Shown here piece after piece: positions 15,969-23,308 of a DNA stretch of 24,146 nucleotides (positions within the stretch are counted from its first letter, which is position 1; each line of letters starts with the position of its first letter). Both the position numbers and the translations under genes were made by a program. The notes beneath the pieces are model-generated. The model did not search any database, was not told where the DNA came from, and was given only the letters and a program-made list of their open reading frames with translations. Source of the stretch: a bacterium (GTDB lineage: Bacteria; Atribacterota; JS1; SB-45; 34-128); assembly GCA_018903015.1 (NCBI GenBank), contig JAHIPR010000206.1:1-24146 (forward strand), read 5' to 3'.

Positions 15969-16592
15969 ATGATTAAATTTAAGCGTAAATTTATTGTAGT
16001 TGAAGGAGCTATAGGAGCAGGAAAAACAAGTTTAGTTTTAGTGCTAAGCAAAAGGTTTAATGCAAGACATAATTTAGAGGTGGTGGAAGAAAATCCCTTT
16101 TTATCTAAATTTTATAACGATATAGAAAGATACGCCTTCCAGACTCAAATATTTTTTTTGCTGAGCCGCTACAAACAACAATTAGAATTAGCCCAGCAAG
16201 ATTTATTTAATCAATCAGTTTTTTCTGACTACCTATTTGCTAAGGATAGGATATTTGCTCATCTGAATCTTTCCGGAAATGAACTTTCTATGTATGAACA
16301 CCTCTATGAAATTATGGTTAAAGATATCCCTCGGCCGGACTTAATTGTTTACTTGCAAGCAAGCACTGAGATGTTAATGAAAAGGATAGCACTAAGAGAT
16401 CGGCCTTTTGAGCGAAAAATGTCTTTTGAATATATGAGAAGATTGAATTTGGCCTATGAAGAATTTTTTTCTTATCCCGATAATTATAAAAAAATAAAAT
16501 TAATTAAAATAAATACTAACAGTCTTGATTTTGTAGGAAGAAATAAAGACCTTGAATATATTATTAATGAAATTTATAAAGAGGATAGCTAA
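15969..16592 (+). CDS. Deoxynucleoside kinase 1
   Basis: A 207-residue dNK-family kinase of the dAK/dGK type. The P-loop is GAIGAGKTS (13-21), followed by EENPFLSKFYND (40-51), a substrate-binding FQTQIFFLLSRY (57-68), FSDYLFAKDRIFAHLNL (about 85-101, in the DRS-motif position) and the LID arginines in MKRIALRDRPFERKMS. It phosphorylates purine deoxynucleosides for salvage. The SDYLFAKDR form is typical of the dGK-type subunit. AAGGAG overlaps the end of the previous gene; the next kinase starts one base after this stop. Confidence 0.92.
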   Translation: MIKFKRKFIVVEGAIGAGKTSLVLVLSKRFNARHNLEVVEENPFLSKFYNDIERYAFQTQIFFLLSRYKQQLELAQQDLFNQSVFSDYLFAKDRIFAHLNLSGNELSMYEHLYEIMVKDIPRPDLIVYLQASTEMLMKRIALRDRPFERKMSFEYMRRLNLAYEEFFSYPDNYKKIKLIKINTNSLDFVGRNKDLEYIINEIYKEDS

Positions 16593-16593
16593 A

Positions 16594-17229
16594 ATGAAAA
16601 AATTTATTATTGTATCAGGGAATATCGGTTGTGGTAAATCAAGTTTAACTGATCTCTTGAGTAAAAGATTGGGTTGGAAGGCATATTATGAAGTAGTGGA
16701 AAATAACCCGTATTTAGAGGATTTCTATAAAGATATGAAAAAGTGGAGTTTTCATCTCCAAATATTTTTTCTGTCTAAGAGATTTCGTCATCATCAGGAG
16801 ATATTAAGGAATCCTACCTCTGTAGTTCAGGATAGAAGTATTTATGAAGATGTGGATATATTTGCAAAAAATTTAAATCAGCAGGGATATATGGAGAAAC
16901 GTGATTATGAAAATTACCAGGAATTATTTAGCATAATGACCCAATTTCTTACTCCTCCGGATTTAATCGTTTATCTTCAAGCTTCGGTTCCCACTCTCTT
17001 AAAAAGAATTTCCTTACGAGGAAGAGATTATGAAAAAACTATCTCCGAGGAATATTTAAAACAGTTAAACGCCTTGTATGAAGAATGGGTGGAGAATTTT
17101 AATATTTGTCCTATCTTGAATGTGCCTGCTGATGATTTGGATTTTGTTAAACGTCCTGAACATCTAAAATTAATTGCCAATAAAATATTGGATAAACTCC
17201 AGGGAGTAGAAAAGGTAGTATTTGATTAA
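16594..17229 (+). CDS. Deoxynucleoside kinase 2
   Basis: A 211-residue second dNK. The P-loop is SGNIGCGKSSL near residues 8-18, with ENNPYLEDFYKDM, FHLQIFFLSKRF and the classical DRS motif in VQDRSIYEDVDIFAKNL, plus KRISLRGRDYEKTIS as LID. The ATG at 16594 (with GAGGATAG upstream) is chosen; earlier in-frame ATGs lie inside kinase 1. Together with kinase 1 this is the tandem arrangement known from Lactobacillus dAK/dGK and Bacillus dgk-dck, where the partners can form a heterodimer. Confidence 0.92.
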   Translation: MKKFIIVSGNIGCGKSSLTDLLSKRLGWKAYYEVVENNPYLEDFYKDMKKWSFHLQIFFLSKRFRHHQEILRNPTSVVQDRSIYEDVDIFAKNLNQQGYMEKRDYENYQELFSIMTQFLTPPDLIVYLQASVPTLLKRISLRGRDYEKTISEEYLKQLNALYEEWVENFNICPILNVPADDLDFVKRPEHLKLIANKILDKLQGVEKVVFD

Positions 17230-17232
17230 AAA

Positions 17233-17274
17233 AGTACAGGGGACGGTTCTCTGTTCCTTCTCGTCCTCTGTACT
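17233..17274. repeat. REP-like hairpin (GGGGACGGTTCT family)
   Basis: AGTACAGGGGACG (17233-17245) pairs with CGTCCTCTGTACT (17262-17274) with one mismatch. The loop carries GTTCTCTGTTCC. It shares GGGGAC..GGTTCT with 10422-10440. It sits between two genes of the same run and could cap or attenuate the upstream transcript. Confidence 0.6.
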
Positions 17275-17292
17275 AAAGTAGGAGGGAATATT

Positions 17293-17703
17293 TTGAGAGC
17301 AGTATTAATTTATGGTGGGGAAAATAAAAAATTAGAATTATTTGTGAAAAAAATATTATCAGTAATAGAAAGAAAAGGGAATGAATTAAAAGTAATTAAA
17401 GCGGAAAGAGGAATAGTGAATTGCAATTTTTTGCCTTATGAATTAGTCTTGGTGGGCTGCCCGGTTTCAAGTATGTTTAAAGGCAAATTACCTTCTGAAT
17501 TAATCTATTATATAAAACGATGTGCTGGGTTGGAAAGAAAAAAGACTATTGCCTTTATCATTCCACGGTTAATGGGAAACGATAAAACCTTAAAGAATTT
17601 AATGAGTTTATTGGAGAGTAAGGGTTCTTTTATAATAGATTTCAAGCAGATTAGGGATATAGATAAGGATAGCGGCCTATTAGCCTCCAGTTTAAAAAGA
17701 TGA
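17293..17703 (+). CDS. Flavodoxin-fold protein of unknown function
   Basis: A 136-residue protein with alternating strands and helices as in flavodoxin-like domains: AVLIYGG at the N-terminus, YELVLVGCPVSSMFKGKLP in the middle (about 54-72), KKTIAFIIPRLMGN, and a final helix. The T-x-T-G-x-T phosphate loop of true flavodoxins is replaced by GGENKKLE, so FMN binding is uncertain. The start is TTG, with a strong AGGAGGG six bases upstream (17280-17286). Its stop overlaps the birA start (ATGA), implying translational coupling with the biotin ligase. A redox role is conceivable but not shown. Confidence 0.65.
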   Translation: MRAVLIYGGENKKLELFVKKILSVIERKGNELKVIKAERGIVNCNFLPYELVLVGCPVSSMFKGKLPSELIYYIKRCAGLERKKTIAFIIPRLMGNDKTLKNLMSLLESKGSFIIDFKQIRDIDKDSGLLASSLKR

Positions 17704-18662
17704 CAGGTAATATATTAAAATTTTTAAGAGAGAAAGAATACATTTCCGGTGAAGTTCTAGCTCAAAAATTAGGCATCTCCCGGGTGGCGGTTTGGAAGCA
17801 GATACAAAGACTAAAGGATATGGGGTATGAGATAATAGCTGACCAAAATCTGGGCTATTGTCTGATTTCTCGCCCTGACCTTTTAATCCCTCAAGAAGTT
17901 CAAAGGAGATTATTTACAAAATATATCGGCAAAGAAGTATACTATTTTCCCGAATTAAAATCTACCAATATAATCGCTAAAGAGAAAGCTTTGCACAGAG
18001 CAGAGGGGATAAACGAAGGTACATTAATTATTGCTGAAAGGCAGAGCGCAGGGAAGGGTAGATTGGGTCGGGAATGGTTTTCACCTGCCGGAGGTATCTG
18101 GCTCTCCATAATATTATACCCTCAACTTCCTCCTTCTTATATCCCCCGAATAACTTTAATGACTGCAGTAGCGGTAGTGAAGGCTATCAAGATGTGTGTC
18201 CAGATTGAACCTCAAATAAAATGGCCTAATGATATATTAATAAATGAAAAAAAAGTATGTGGAATACTGACTGAAATGAGTGCCGAATTGGATATAATAA
18301 ACTGGGTAGTAGTGGGAATAGGTATAAATGTGAATATAGATCATCGGAAGTTTCCGGAGGATATTCAAGAAAATACGATATCTTTAAAAGAAGTTTTAGG
18401 CAAAGAGGTTTTACGGGTTAAGATGGTACAAATCTTCTTACAGGAATTTGAGAAGTATTACGAAAGTTTAAAAAGAAGAGAATTTTCTTCTATTTTAAAG
18501 GAATGGAAATTATACTCACATACTCTGGGGAGAAAGATAAGGGTAGATATGGGGGAGAGAATTGTTACAGGAGAAGCAGTAAACATAAACGAAGAAGGAG
18601 CATTGATTCTAAAAAAAGAAAATGGGGAACTGGTAGAAATAATTTCCGGAACTATTATTTAA
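17700..18662 (+). CDS. birA: Biotin-protein ligase/repressor BirA
   Basis: A 320-residue bifunctional (group II) BirA. Residues 1-57 form a winged helix (ISGEVLAQKLGISRVAVWKQI), the catalytic domain has AGKGRLGREW (117-126) as biotinyl-AMP loop, KWPNDI (174-179) and CGILTEM, and the C-terminus is an SH3-like domain. It biotinylates acyl carrier-type lysines (BCCP, decarboxylase subunits). Presence of the DNA-binding domain means it probably represses biotin genes; a matching operator lies 18 bases downstream, in front of bioY. No biotin synthesis genes are present here. Confidence 0.94.
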   Translation: MTGNILKFLREKEYISGEVLAQKLGISRVAVWKQIQRLKDMGYEIIADQNLGYCLISRPDLLIPQEVQRRLFTKYIGKEVYYFPELKSTNIIAKEKALHRAEGINEGTLIIAERQSAGKGRLGREWFSPAGGIWLSIILYPQLPPSYIPRITLMTAVAVVKAIKMCVQIEPQIKWPNDILINEKKVCGILTEMSAELDIINWVVVGIGINVNIDHRKFPEDIQENTISLKEVLGKEVLRVKMVQIFLQEFEKYYESLKRREFSSILKEWKLYSHTLGRKIRVDMGERIVTGEAVNINEEGALILKKENGELVEIISGTII

Positions 18663-18668
18663 ATTTTT

Positions 18669-18697
18669 TTGACATTACCGTTAACTAAAGATATTAT
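18669..18697 (+). promoter_or_regulatory. Promoter of bioY
   Basis: TTGACA (18669-18674) and TATTAT (18692-18697) with an exact 17-base spacer, a near-consensus sigma-70/sigma-A promoter. Confidence 0.8.
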
Positions 18698-18707
18698 ATA
18701 GGTTAAC
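18680..18707 (+). promoter_or_regulatory. BirA operator
   Basis: GTTAAC (18680-18685), 16 bases, GTTAAC (18702-18707), in the context TTACCGTTAAC and GGTTAACAAT. This matches the known BirA operator layout (TGTTAAC-type half sites 14-16 bases apart). It overlaps the whole promoter spacer and -10 element of bioY, so bound BirA would block transcription. Confidence 0.8.
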
Positions 18708-18738
18708 AATAATTAATCAGAAAATCGGAGATTTAAGA

Positions 18739-19266
18739 ATGTCAAAAATAAATATCCGTCAAATGACTTTAGTTTCATTATTCGCTGCTTTAACTACAGT
18801 GGGAGCATTTATTTCAATTCCCATTTATCCTGTCCCTCTTACTTTACAGACTTTATTTACTCTTTTGGCAGCTATGACCCTGGGAAGCGTTATGGGAGCA
18901 TCAAGCCAGATAATCTATGTGTTGTTGGGCGTAGCAGGTTTGCCAGTTTTTGCCGGTTTTAAAGCTGGGATAGGTATTTTATTTGGGCCAACCGGTGGAT
19001 TTTTATTTGGGTTTATAATTTGTGCTTTTATTGTTGGAAAGATAATGGAATTGAAAAATGAAAAAAATATTTTTTATTATTTGCTCGCCGGTTTTTCAGG
19101 AACTGTCATTATTTATTTTATCGGAGTAATCCAGTTATCTTTGGTCACAGGGATAGGAATAAAAAGAGCTTTGCTTATCGGAGTATTGCCTTTTTTACCG
19201 GGTGATATTCTGAAAATCATTGCCGCTTCCTTCATTGCCAGTAAATTAAAATTAGTAATCAAATAA
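18739..19266 (+). CDS. bioY: BioY, biotin ECF transporter S component
   Basis: A 175-residue protein with about six membrane helices and the BioY hallmark: PVPLTLQTLFTLLAAMTLG (about 30-48), GVAGLPVFAG, and GPTGGFLFGF. It is the substrate-binding subunit of an energy-coupling-factor biotin importer. No EcfA or EcfT gene is nearby, so it either uses shared ECF modules encoded elsewhere or acts alone. Its own promoter and BirA operator show biotin-responsive expression. Confidence 0.94.
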   Translation: MSKINIRQMTLVSLFAALTTVGAFISIPIYPVPLTLQTLFTLLAAMTLGSVMGASSQIIYVLLGVAGLPVFAGFKAGIGILFGPTGGFLFGFIICAFIVGKIMELKNEKNIFYYLLAGFSGTVIIYFIGVIQLSLVTGIGIKRALLIGVLPFLPGDILKIIAASFIASKLKLVIK

Positions 19267-19468
19267 AATGACTATACTAAATAAAATGAAATTTACTGTA
19301 AACTTTTACGAGGTGGTTAGATGAAAAGGTTATATTTGAGTCTTTTCTCTAATTATCCTTAATTTATTTTCCTTCTCCTTCTTAACACAATACTCAATAC
19401 TCAACACGAAATCCAAATAAATTAGTAGCCTCGACTAATTGATTATGATATAATTCAATTGTGGTTTT

Positions 19469-19545
19469 CGGGGCGTAGCGCAGTTTGGAAGCGCGCTTGG
19501 TTCGGGATCAAGAGGCCGGAGGTTCAAATCCTCTCGCCCCGACCA
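19469..19545 (+). tRNA. tRNA-Pro(CGG)
   Basis: A complete cloverleaf with encoded CCA: acceptor stem CGGGGCG/CGCCCCG, D stem GCGC/GCGC, anticodon stem CTTGG/TCAAG around loop TTCGGGA (anticodon CGG at 19503-19505, with G37 as in proline tRNAs), T arm GGAGG-TTCAAAT-CCTCT, discriminator A then CCA. The preceding TATAAT at 19449-19454 could be its -10. Its 3' 22 bases are also the antisense of the end of the convergent methyltransferase gene. Confidence 0.96.
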
Positions 19546-20225
19546 TTAAACATTGCGAATTTTAAACCAATAACTATCTCAGTTGGTATAAGGCCGCCCA
19601 AAAACTCTCTCTTTACATTTCTAAATCCAGCTTGCTTTACATAAGACTCCATCAACACAGGACGACATCCTCCTGCAAAATAAGGACTTAATTTATAAAG
19701 TTTTTCATAGAGAACAGGAGAACTATCTTTTTTGCTGAGATTTACAAGCGCTAATCGTCCATCTTTCTTAAGAACTCGATTAAATTCTTTTATAACCGCG
19801 GAAAAATCAGCAATCTGTATAAGATCCAGCATATAGTTACTGAAAAGAACATCAAATGAATCATCAGGAAATGGCAAATGACGGGCATCACCTTCTTTTA
19901 AGTCAAAATTTGTATACCCTTTCTTGGTTGCTAATTTTCTTGTTTTTTCCACCATTTCTGGCGATAGATCAATTCCATAAACAACATTTTTTGAATCAAC
20001 CCTCTTTAAAATTTCAATAAATGAAAGCCCAATGCCTACCGCAACTTCCAAGACTTTGTCATCTGGTTTTATTTGCGCTAATTCAATACCTCGCATATGG
20101 GCTTTCTTTTCCATGAAAGCAAACAGGAAATATATCTTGCTAAAAATATTGTCATAAACTTTTTTAATTTTATCTGTCTCTACTGGCGCTTCAATTATTC
20201 CGTTTTGATTATCTTGATTTTTCAT
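19524..20225 (-). CDS. Class I SAM-dependent methyltransferase (UbiE-like), end of ars cassette
   Basis: A 233-residue methyltransferase. Motif I is [12 protein letters not shown] (58-69), acidic motif [11 protein letters not shown] (83-91), motif [14 protein letters not shown] (112-125), then [15 protein letters not shown]. The substrate is unknown; it has a single Cys in GGCRPVL and lacks the Cys set of arsenite methyltransferases (ArsM). The ATG at 20225 follows GGGAGGAAAACA and overlaps the upstream stop by four bases (ATGA). Oddly, its last six codons (GRGERI) and stop lie inside the tRNA-Pro gene on the other strand, so its C-terminus was formed by the junction with the tRNA. Confidence 0.82.
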   Translation of the reverse strand: MKNQDNQNGIIEAPVETDKIKKVYDNIFSKIYFLFAFMEKKAHMRGIELAQIKPDDKVLEVAVGIGLSFIEILKRVDSKNVVYGIDLSPEMVEKTRKLATKKGYTNFDLKEGDARHLPFPDDSFDVLFSNYMLDLIQIADFSAVIKEFNRVLKKDGRLALVNLSKKDSSPVLYEKLYKLSPYFAGGCRPVLMESYVKQAGFRNVKREFLGGLIPTEIVIGLKFAMFNGRGERI

Positions 20226-21043
20226 TGTTTTCCTCCCTTTTGTTTCATTGGTTTTTCCCCTTTCATCAAACAATAACCATAGAATCCGTTGTGATAGAGA
20301 GGCTTGATCTTCTTTTCCGATTCATTCAGATAAAAAAGTCCTTTTAATCCAAATTTCTTAACCACTCTTGGAAATATAATTGTAATTTTTTCCCATAAAC
20401 TAAACAAATCTTCCACGTTTTCTATTTTTTTGTCAGGTCTTATCTTGCTCATTTTTTCTAAATCTGACCAATCTTCATCCCATATTTTCACTGCCCCTGC
20501 TTTACGCATCATCTCTCTCCATTCTGAAAGCTTAAGTGGAACTGTTCCCATTCTTTCAGCAATATCTTTTTTCTCATTGTCTGGCAGTTCTTTAAGCCAT
20601 AAACTTTCATGGATTACAACAAAACCTTCCGGTTTTACAACCCTTACCATTTCATCCAGACATTTCTGCGGGTCAGAAGTTAATCCAACTGCGCATTCAT
20701 TAACTACCACATCAAATGAATTATCCGGAAACGGCAAATTCAAGGCATCGGCTACCCTGAACTCTGTTATATCTTCAACGCCTTCTTTTTTTGCCCGGTT
20801 TACGGAAGATTTTATCATATCTGGATTTACATCAACTCCTGTGATCCTTGCGCCGAAATTCTTTGCGTAATAACATGCAAATGCTCCTCTCCCACAAGCG
20901 ACATCGAGCACTTTCCTGTCTTTCATCTCAAAAACCTCGCCAATTCTTTTAGACAAGTCATAACCTCCCGGATGTAAAATATCAATGCCCGAAAGTTCAA
21001 GTACATCCTCCATTGATGGCTTTTGATTTTTTTGGTTTTTCAT
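20222..21043 (-). CDS. Class I SAM-dependent methyltransferase in ars cassette
   Basis: A 273-residue methyltransferase with motif I VLDVACGRGAFACYYAK (45-61), GVDVNPDM (69-76), DALNLPFPDNSFDVVVNECAVGL (99-121) and RVVKPEGF. In ArsM enzymes an As-binding Cys occurs in the equivalent SNCVINL segment; here C117 (NECAVGL) lines up with it, and C57 is one residue off the ArsM GRDCY cysteine. A third equivalent is not obvious, so arsenic methylation is possible but unproven; a lipid or small-molecule methyltransferase is the alternative. GAGGAGG precedes the ATG. It lies 27 bases after the chaperone-like gene. Confidence 0.8.
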   Translation of the reverse strand: MKNQKNQKPSMEDVLELSGIDILHPGGYDLSKRIGEVFEMKDRKVLDVACGRGAFACYYAKNFGARITGVDVNPDMIKSSVNRAKKEGVEDITEFRVADALNLPFPDNSFDVVVNECAVGLTSDPQKCLDEMVRVVKPEGFVVIHESLWLKELPDNEKKDIAERMGTVPLKLSEWREMMRKAGAVKIWDEDWSDLEKMSKIRPDKKIENVEDLFSLWEKITIIFPRVVKKFGLKGLFYLNESEKKIKPLYHNGFYGYCLMKGEKPMKQKGGKQ

Positions 21044-21070
21044 AATTTTTTCCTCCTCTATAATTTTGAT

Positions 21071-21391
21071 TTATAACTCCTTCTCGACCTGAAGGAGCGC
21101 TGATTTTAAATCTCCTATTTTTGGCACACCATAGGAGACGGCCTTACCATTGATTAAAATCACTGGAAGCCCTGCCCCGCCACTAGCCAAAAGTTTATCC
21201 CTTACATCTTTTGGGATACCCCCGAAGAAGGCAGAGGTGGCGGGAATTACTTTTATCTCGACTGATATGCCTGTTTCGGATGCGGTTTTCTCTATTGCAC
21301 TCCGCGCTTGCTTGTCAAGAGAAGCCATTGCTGGATTACAGCATGTCCCAGATATGATTATAATATTTAATTTTTTATTATCATTACTCAT
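21071..21391 (-). CDS. ArsD-like Cys-Cys thioredoxin-fold protein
   Basis: A 106-residue thioredoxin-fold protein: IIIISGTCCNPAMASLDK (about 10-27) with adjacent cysteines after the first strand, VEIKVIPATSAF as a second strand, and a cis-proline region GAGLPVILINGKAV, then a final helix. ArsD metallochaperones also have a vicinal CC after the first strand of this fold and hand As(III) to ArsA; position right after arsA supports that role. It differs from typical ArsD (CCSTGVCG) by lacking the third Cys nearby. The ATG at 21391 is taken, seven bases after the arsA stop, with GGAGGA inside the arsA 3' end; the frame itself is open further upstream. Confidence 0.65.
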   Translation of the reverse strand: MSNDNKKLNIIIISGTCCNPAMASLDKQARSAIEKTASETGISVEIKVIPATSAFFGGIPKDVRDKLLASGGAGLPVILINGKAVSYGVPKIGDLKSALLQVEKEL

Positions 21392-21398
21392 AATATTT

Positions 21399-22340
21399 TT
21401 ATCCTCCATATAAAATATCCCCGACCTTTCTAAGTGTTTTGAGACTTGAAACATCGCTATTAAGCAACGGAACGATTTTCCCCTCAAACGCTTTAAATGT
21501 TTGCTCAATCTCAGTCAAATAATTTCGTTGTAATTTGAAACGATCCAATAGAAAAATATTCCCTTTTATTACTTCTTCCAAAATCACTTCGTTAATAATC
21601 AGGCTCTGAACCGTAATACCTAAATTTGTAAGCCCCTTGACTGCGCTTTTTGTTTCGTCAATAGGAAGTCGTTCTGCTAATAAAACTAGACTGAAAATCG
21701 TGTTATCTTTATTTCCCAGTACATTCAATGCATTATCATAACGCTTTTTATCTTTCTCTAAAGATTCCATAGATTTTTCATCCATATTGAGAATTTTTGC
21801 TAACTTTTTGCTTTCTGTTATTTGTTTCTTCATAAACTCTGCCCAGTTAAATGGCATCGCTAATTCCCTCAAGGTTTTTCCTGTTGGCGCAGTGTCAAAG
21901 ACAATAACATGATTGGTGTTTTCGGAATCTAGAATGCTCACAAATTGATCAAATGTCGCCATTTCTTCTGCGCATGGAGTGCTGATAACATCCTTGCCTA
22001 ATGCGCCAGTCATCTGTCCCATTAAGGAACCAAGCCTTGATTGAAAAACACCCTTAGCGTCATTAGGATTAATGTTAATACCGCAGAGATTTTTAACTTC
22101 TCTAATTGGGACTTCTTCCTTGCCGTCTATTTGCTGATTGAAAATAGAGGAAAGGCTGACTGTGGGATCAGTTGAAACAACCGTAGTTTTATATCCACGA
22201 TCTGCCATCCAAACAGCAGTAGCGGCAGACATGGTGGTTTTGCCAACGCCGCCTTTTCCGCCAAAGAATAAATATAATCCTCTTTGTTTGTTGAACTTGT
22301 TTTTAATAACAGAGCTCTGTTTGTTATTTAAGTTTTGCAT
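21399..22340 (-). CDS. arsA: Single-domain ArsA-type arsenite ATPase
   Basis: A 313-residue P-loop ATPase of the ArsA/GET3 family. Walker A is FGGKGGVGKTT (26-36), VSTDPT is at 55-60, and the family signature DTAPTGKT (149-156) has Lys where ArsA proteins usually have His (DTAPTGHT). C123 (TPCAEEMATF) aligns with metal-site Cys113 of E. coli ArsA, but the Cys172 counterpart is not seen. E. coli ArsA has two such domains in 583 residues; this is one half, which would dimerise. It should energise As(III)/Sb(III) efflux by the adjacent permease. GAGAGGGG precedes the ATG. Confidence 0.88.
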   Translation of the reverse strand: MQNLNNKQSSVIKNKFNKQRGLYLFFGGKGGVGKTTMSAATAVWMADRGYKTTVVSTDPTVSLSSIFNQQIDGKEEVPIREVKNLCGININPNDAKGVFQSRLGSLMGQMTGALGKDVISTPCAEEMATFDQFVSILDSENTNHVIVFDTAPTGKTLRELAMPFNWAEFMKKQITESKKLAKILNMDEKSMESLEKDKKRYDNALNVLGNKDNTIFSLVLLAERLPIDETKSAVKGLTNLGITVQSLIINEVILEEVIKGNIFLLDRFKLQRNYLTEIEQTFKAFEGKIVPLLNSDVSSLKTLRKVGDILYGG

Positions 22341-22379
22341 AAATACCCCTCTCTTTACTTTTCTTATTATATTGAGATT

Positions 22380-22395
22380 ATAAGTTTAAACATAT
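22380..22395 (-). promoter_or_regulatory. Second ArsR-type operator, before arsA
   Basis: ATAAGTTTAAACATAT differs at one base from the palindrome ATATGTTTAAACATAT at 22727-22742. It lies in the 76-base gap between arsR and arsA. On the reverse strand TATAAT-like elements (CTTATAATC) overlap it, so a second repressed promoter for arsA is plausible. Confidence 0.55.
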
Positions 22396-22416
22396 CGACC
22401 TTTTGAATAAAAAAAT

Positions 22417-22740
22417 TTAACAGCAAGTTTTGAGATTATTTAAAATTGACTGCATAAGTTCGGTAACATAAGGTTTGTTAAAAGAATAATAAATTTCTCT
22501 ACCTTCTTTACGAGCATTAAGAAGTCCGGCTCTTTTCATCAAATTTAAGTGATGTGAAATTGTTGGCCGGCTTAAAGTAAATTTTTTCGTAATATCAGAA
22601 ACACACAACTCTTTTTTCTCGGTGAAAATCTTAATAATTTCCTGCCGTGTCTTATCGGACAAAGCTCGCAGTAATTCCAAGCACTCATCCATAGAACAAC
22701 AGAGATTATATTTTTTAGGTTTATTCATATGTTTAAACAT
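22417..22740 (-). CDS. arsR: ArsR-family arsenic-responsive repressor
   Basis: A 107-residue winged-helix repressor: LLRALSDKTRQEIIKIFTEKKELCVSDI (23-50), recognition helix SRPTISHHLNLMKRAGLL (57-74) and wing RKEGREIYYSF. Candidate As(III) ligands are C14 and C15 near the N-terminus and C46 in ELCVSDI, resembling Corynebacterium CgArsR (Cys15, Cys16, Cys55) rather than the ELCVCDL site of E. coli. C20 and the C-terminal CC (106-107) are further thiols. No ribosome site precedes the ATG; either the ATG at 22740 (near the predicted transcription start) or the in-frame ATG at 22728 could be used. Confidence 0.92.
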   Translation of the reverse strand: MFKHMNKPKKYNLCCSMDECLELLRALSDKTRQEIIKIFTEKKELCVSDITKKFTLSRPTISHHLNLMKRAGLLNARKEGREIYYSFNKPYVTELMQSILNNLKTCC

Positions 22741-22742
22741 AT
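22727..22742. promoter_or_regulatory. ArsR operator palindrome
   Basis: ATATGTTTAAACATAT is a perfect 16-bp palindrome covering the arsR start codon and the expected transcription start. A one-mismatch copy is at 22380-22395. Binding by ArsR is inferred. Confidence 0.65.
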
Positions 22743-22746
22743 CTAC

Positions 22747-22775
22747 ATATTAACAAATTAAAAAATCAATGTCAA
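22747..22775 (-). promoter_or_regulatory. Promoter of arsR
   Basis: On the reverse strand TTGACA (22775-22770), 17 bases, TAATAT (22752-22747): a near-consensus promoter. The -10 element ends six bases before the ATG at 22740, so the transcript would be leaderless or nearly so. Confidence 0.75.
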
Positions 22776-22828
22776 GTTTTTCTTTACTGGCGCTGGAAAT
22801 TTGAGTATACTAAAACAAAGTTTAGCGA

Positions 22829-22849
22829 CGTGCCAATTTTGTTGGCACG
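22829..22849. repeat. 8-bp hairpin upstream of arsR
   Basis: CGTGCCAA-TTTTG-TTGGCACG is a perfect inverted repeat in the otherwise gene-free stretch 22776-23308. The remainder of that stretch is pyrimidine-rich with CCCCTT runs (22998-23060) and shows no gene or clear promoter. It is not followed by a T-run. Confidence 0.5.
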
Positions 22850-23308
22850 AAATTCGGAGGCGGCAGTCAATCAAGTTTCCGTTCAAAATAGGTTTGAGCT
22901 TCGTTCAGTAATTGCGACCATTTAAAAAATGCTTTATAACGCGCGAAAAAATCCAAAAAATAGTAATTAAATATCTTAAAATTAGGAGTATTTCGACCCC
23001 TTAAAATCCCCTAATCCTTGTAATTAACCCCTTTTAAATTTTCTAATCTCCCTCATTTTAATTCTTCCACGCCAAGTTAGGGGGAAGTATAGCAGAATAT
23101 TTTCTATCCCACTTATAGCTTTGAACCAGGAAAGGCATCTCAATGAAAGAGGTAGGTAATTAAAAAATAAAAAATTTAAAGAAAATAATGCAGGGAAAAG
23201 AGATAGATTTAGCGAATAAGATAATACTGATAAAAAAAGAACCTATCAAAGCAGTGAATCTATTAAAAGTAGATGAATATAGATATAAGAAAAGGATATA
23301 TAAAGGAA

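Noticed and set aside
20430..20870. A 146-codon forward frame opposite the second methyltransferase
   Set aside because: It is the antisense of a gene with clear methyltransferase motifs, is rich in Ser/Thr/Phe as antisense frames often are, and has no ribosome site.
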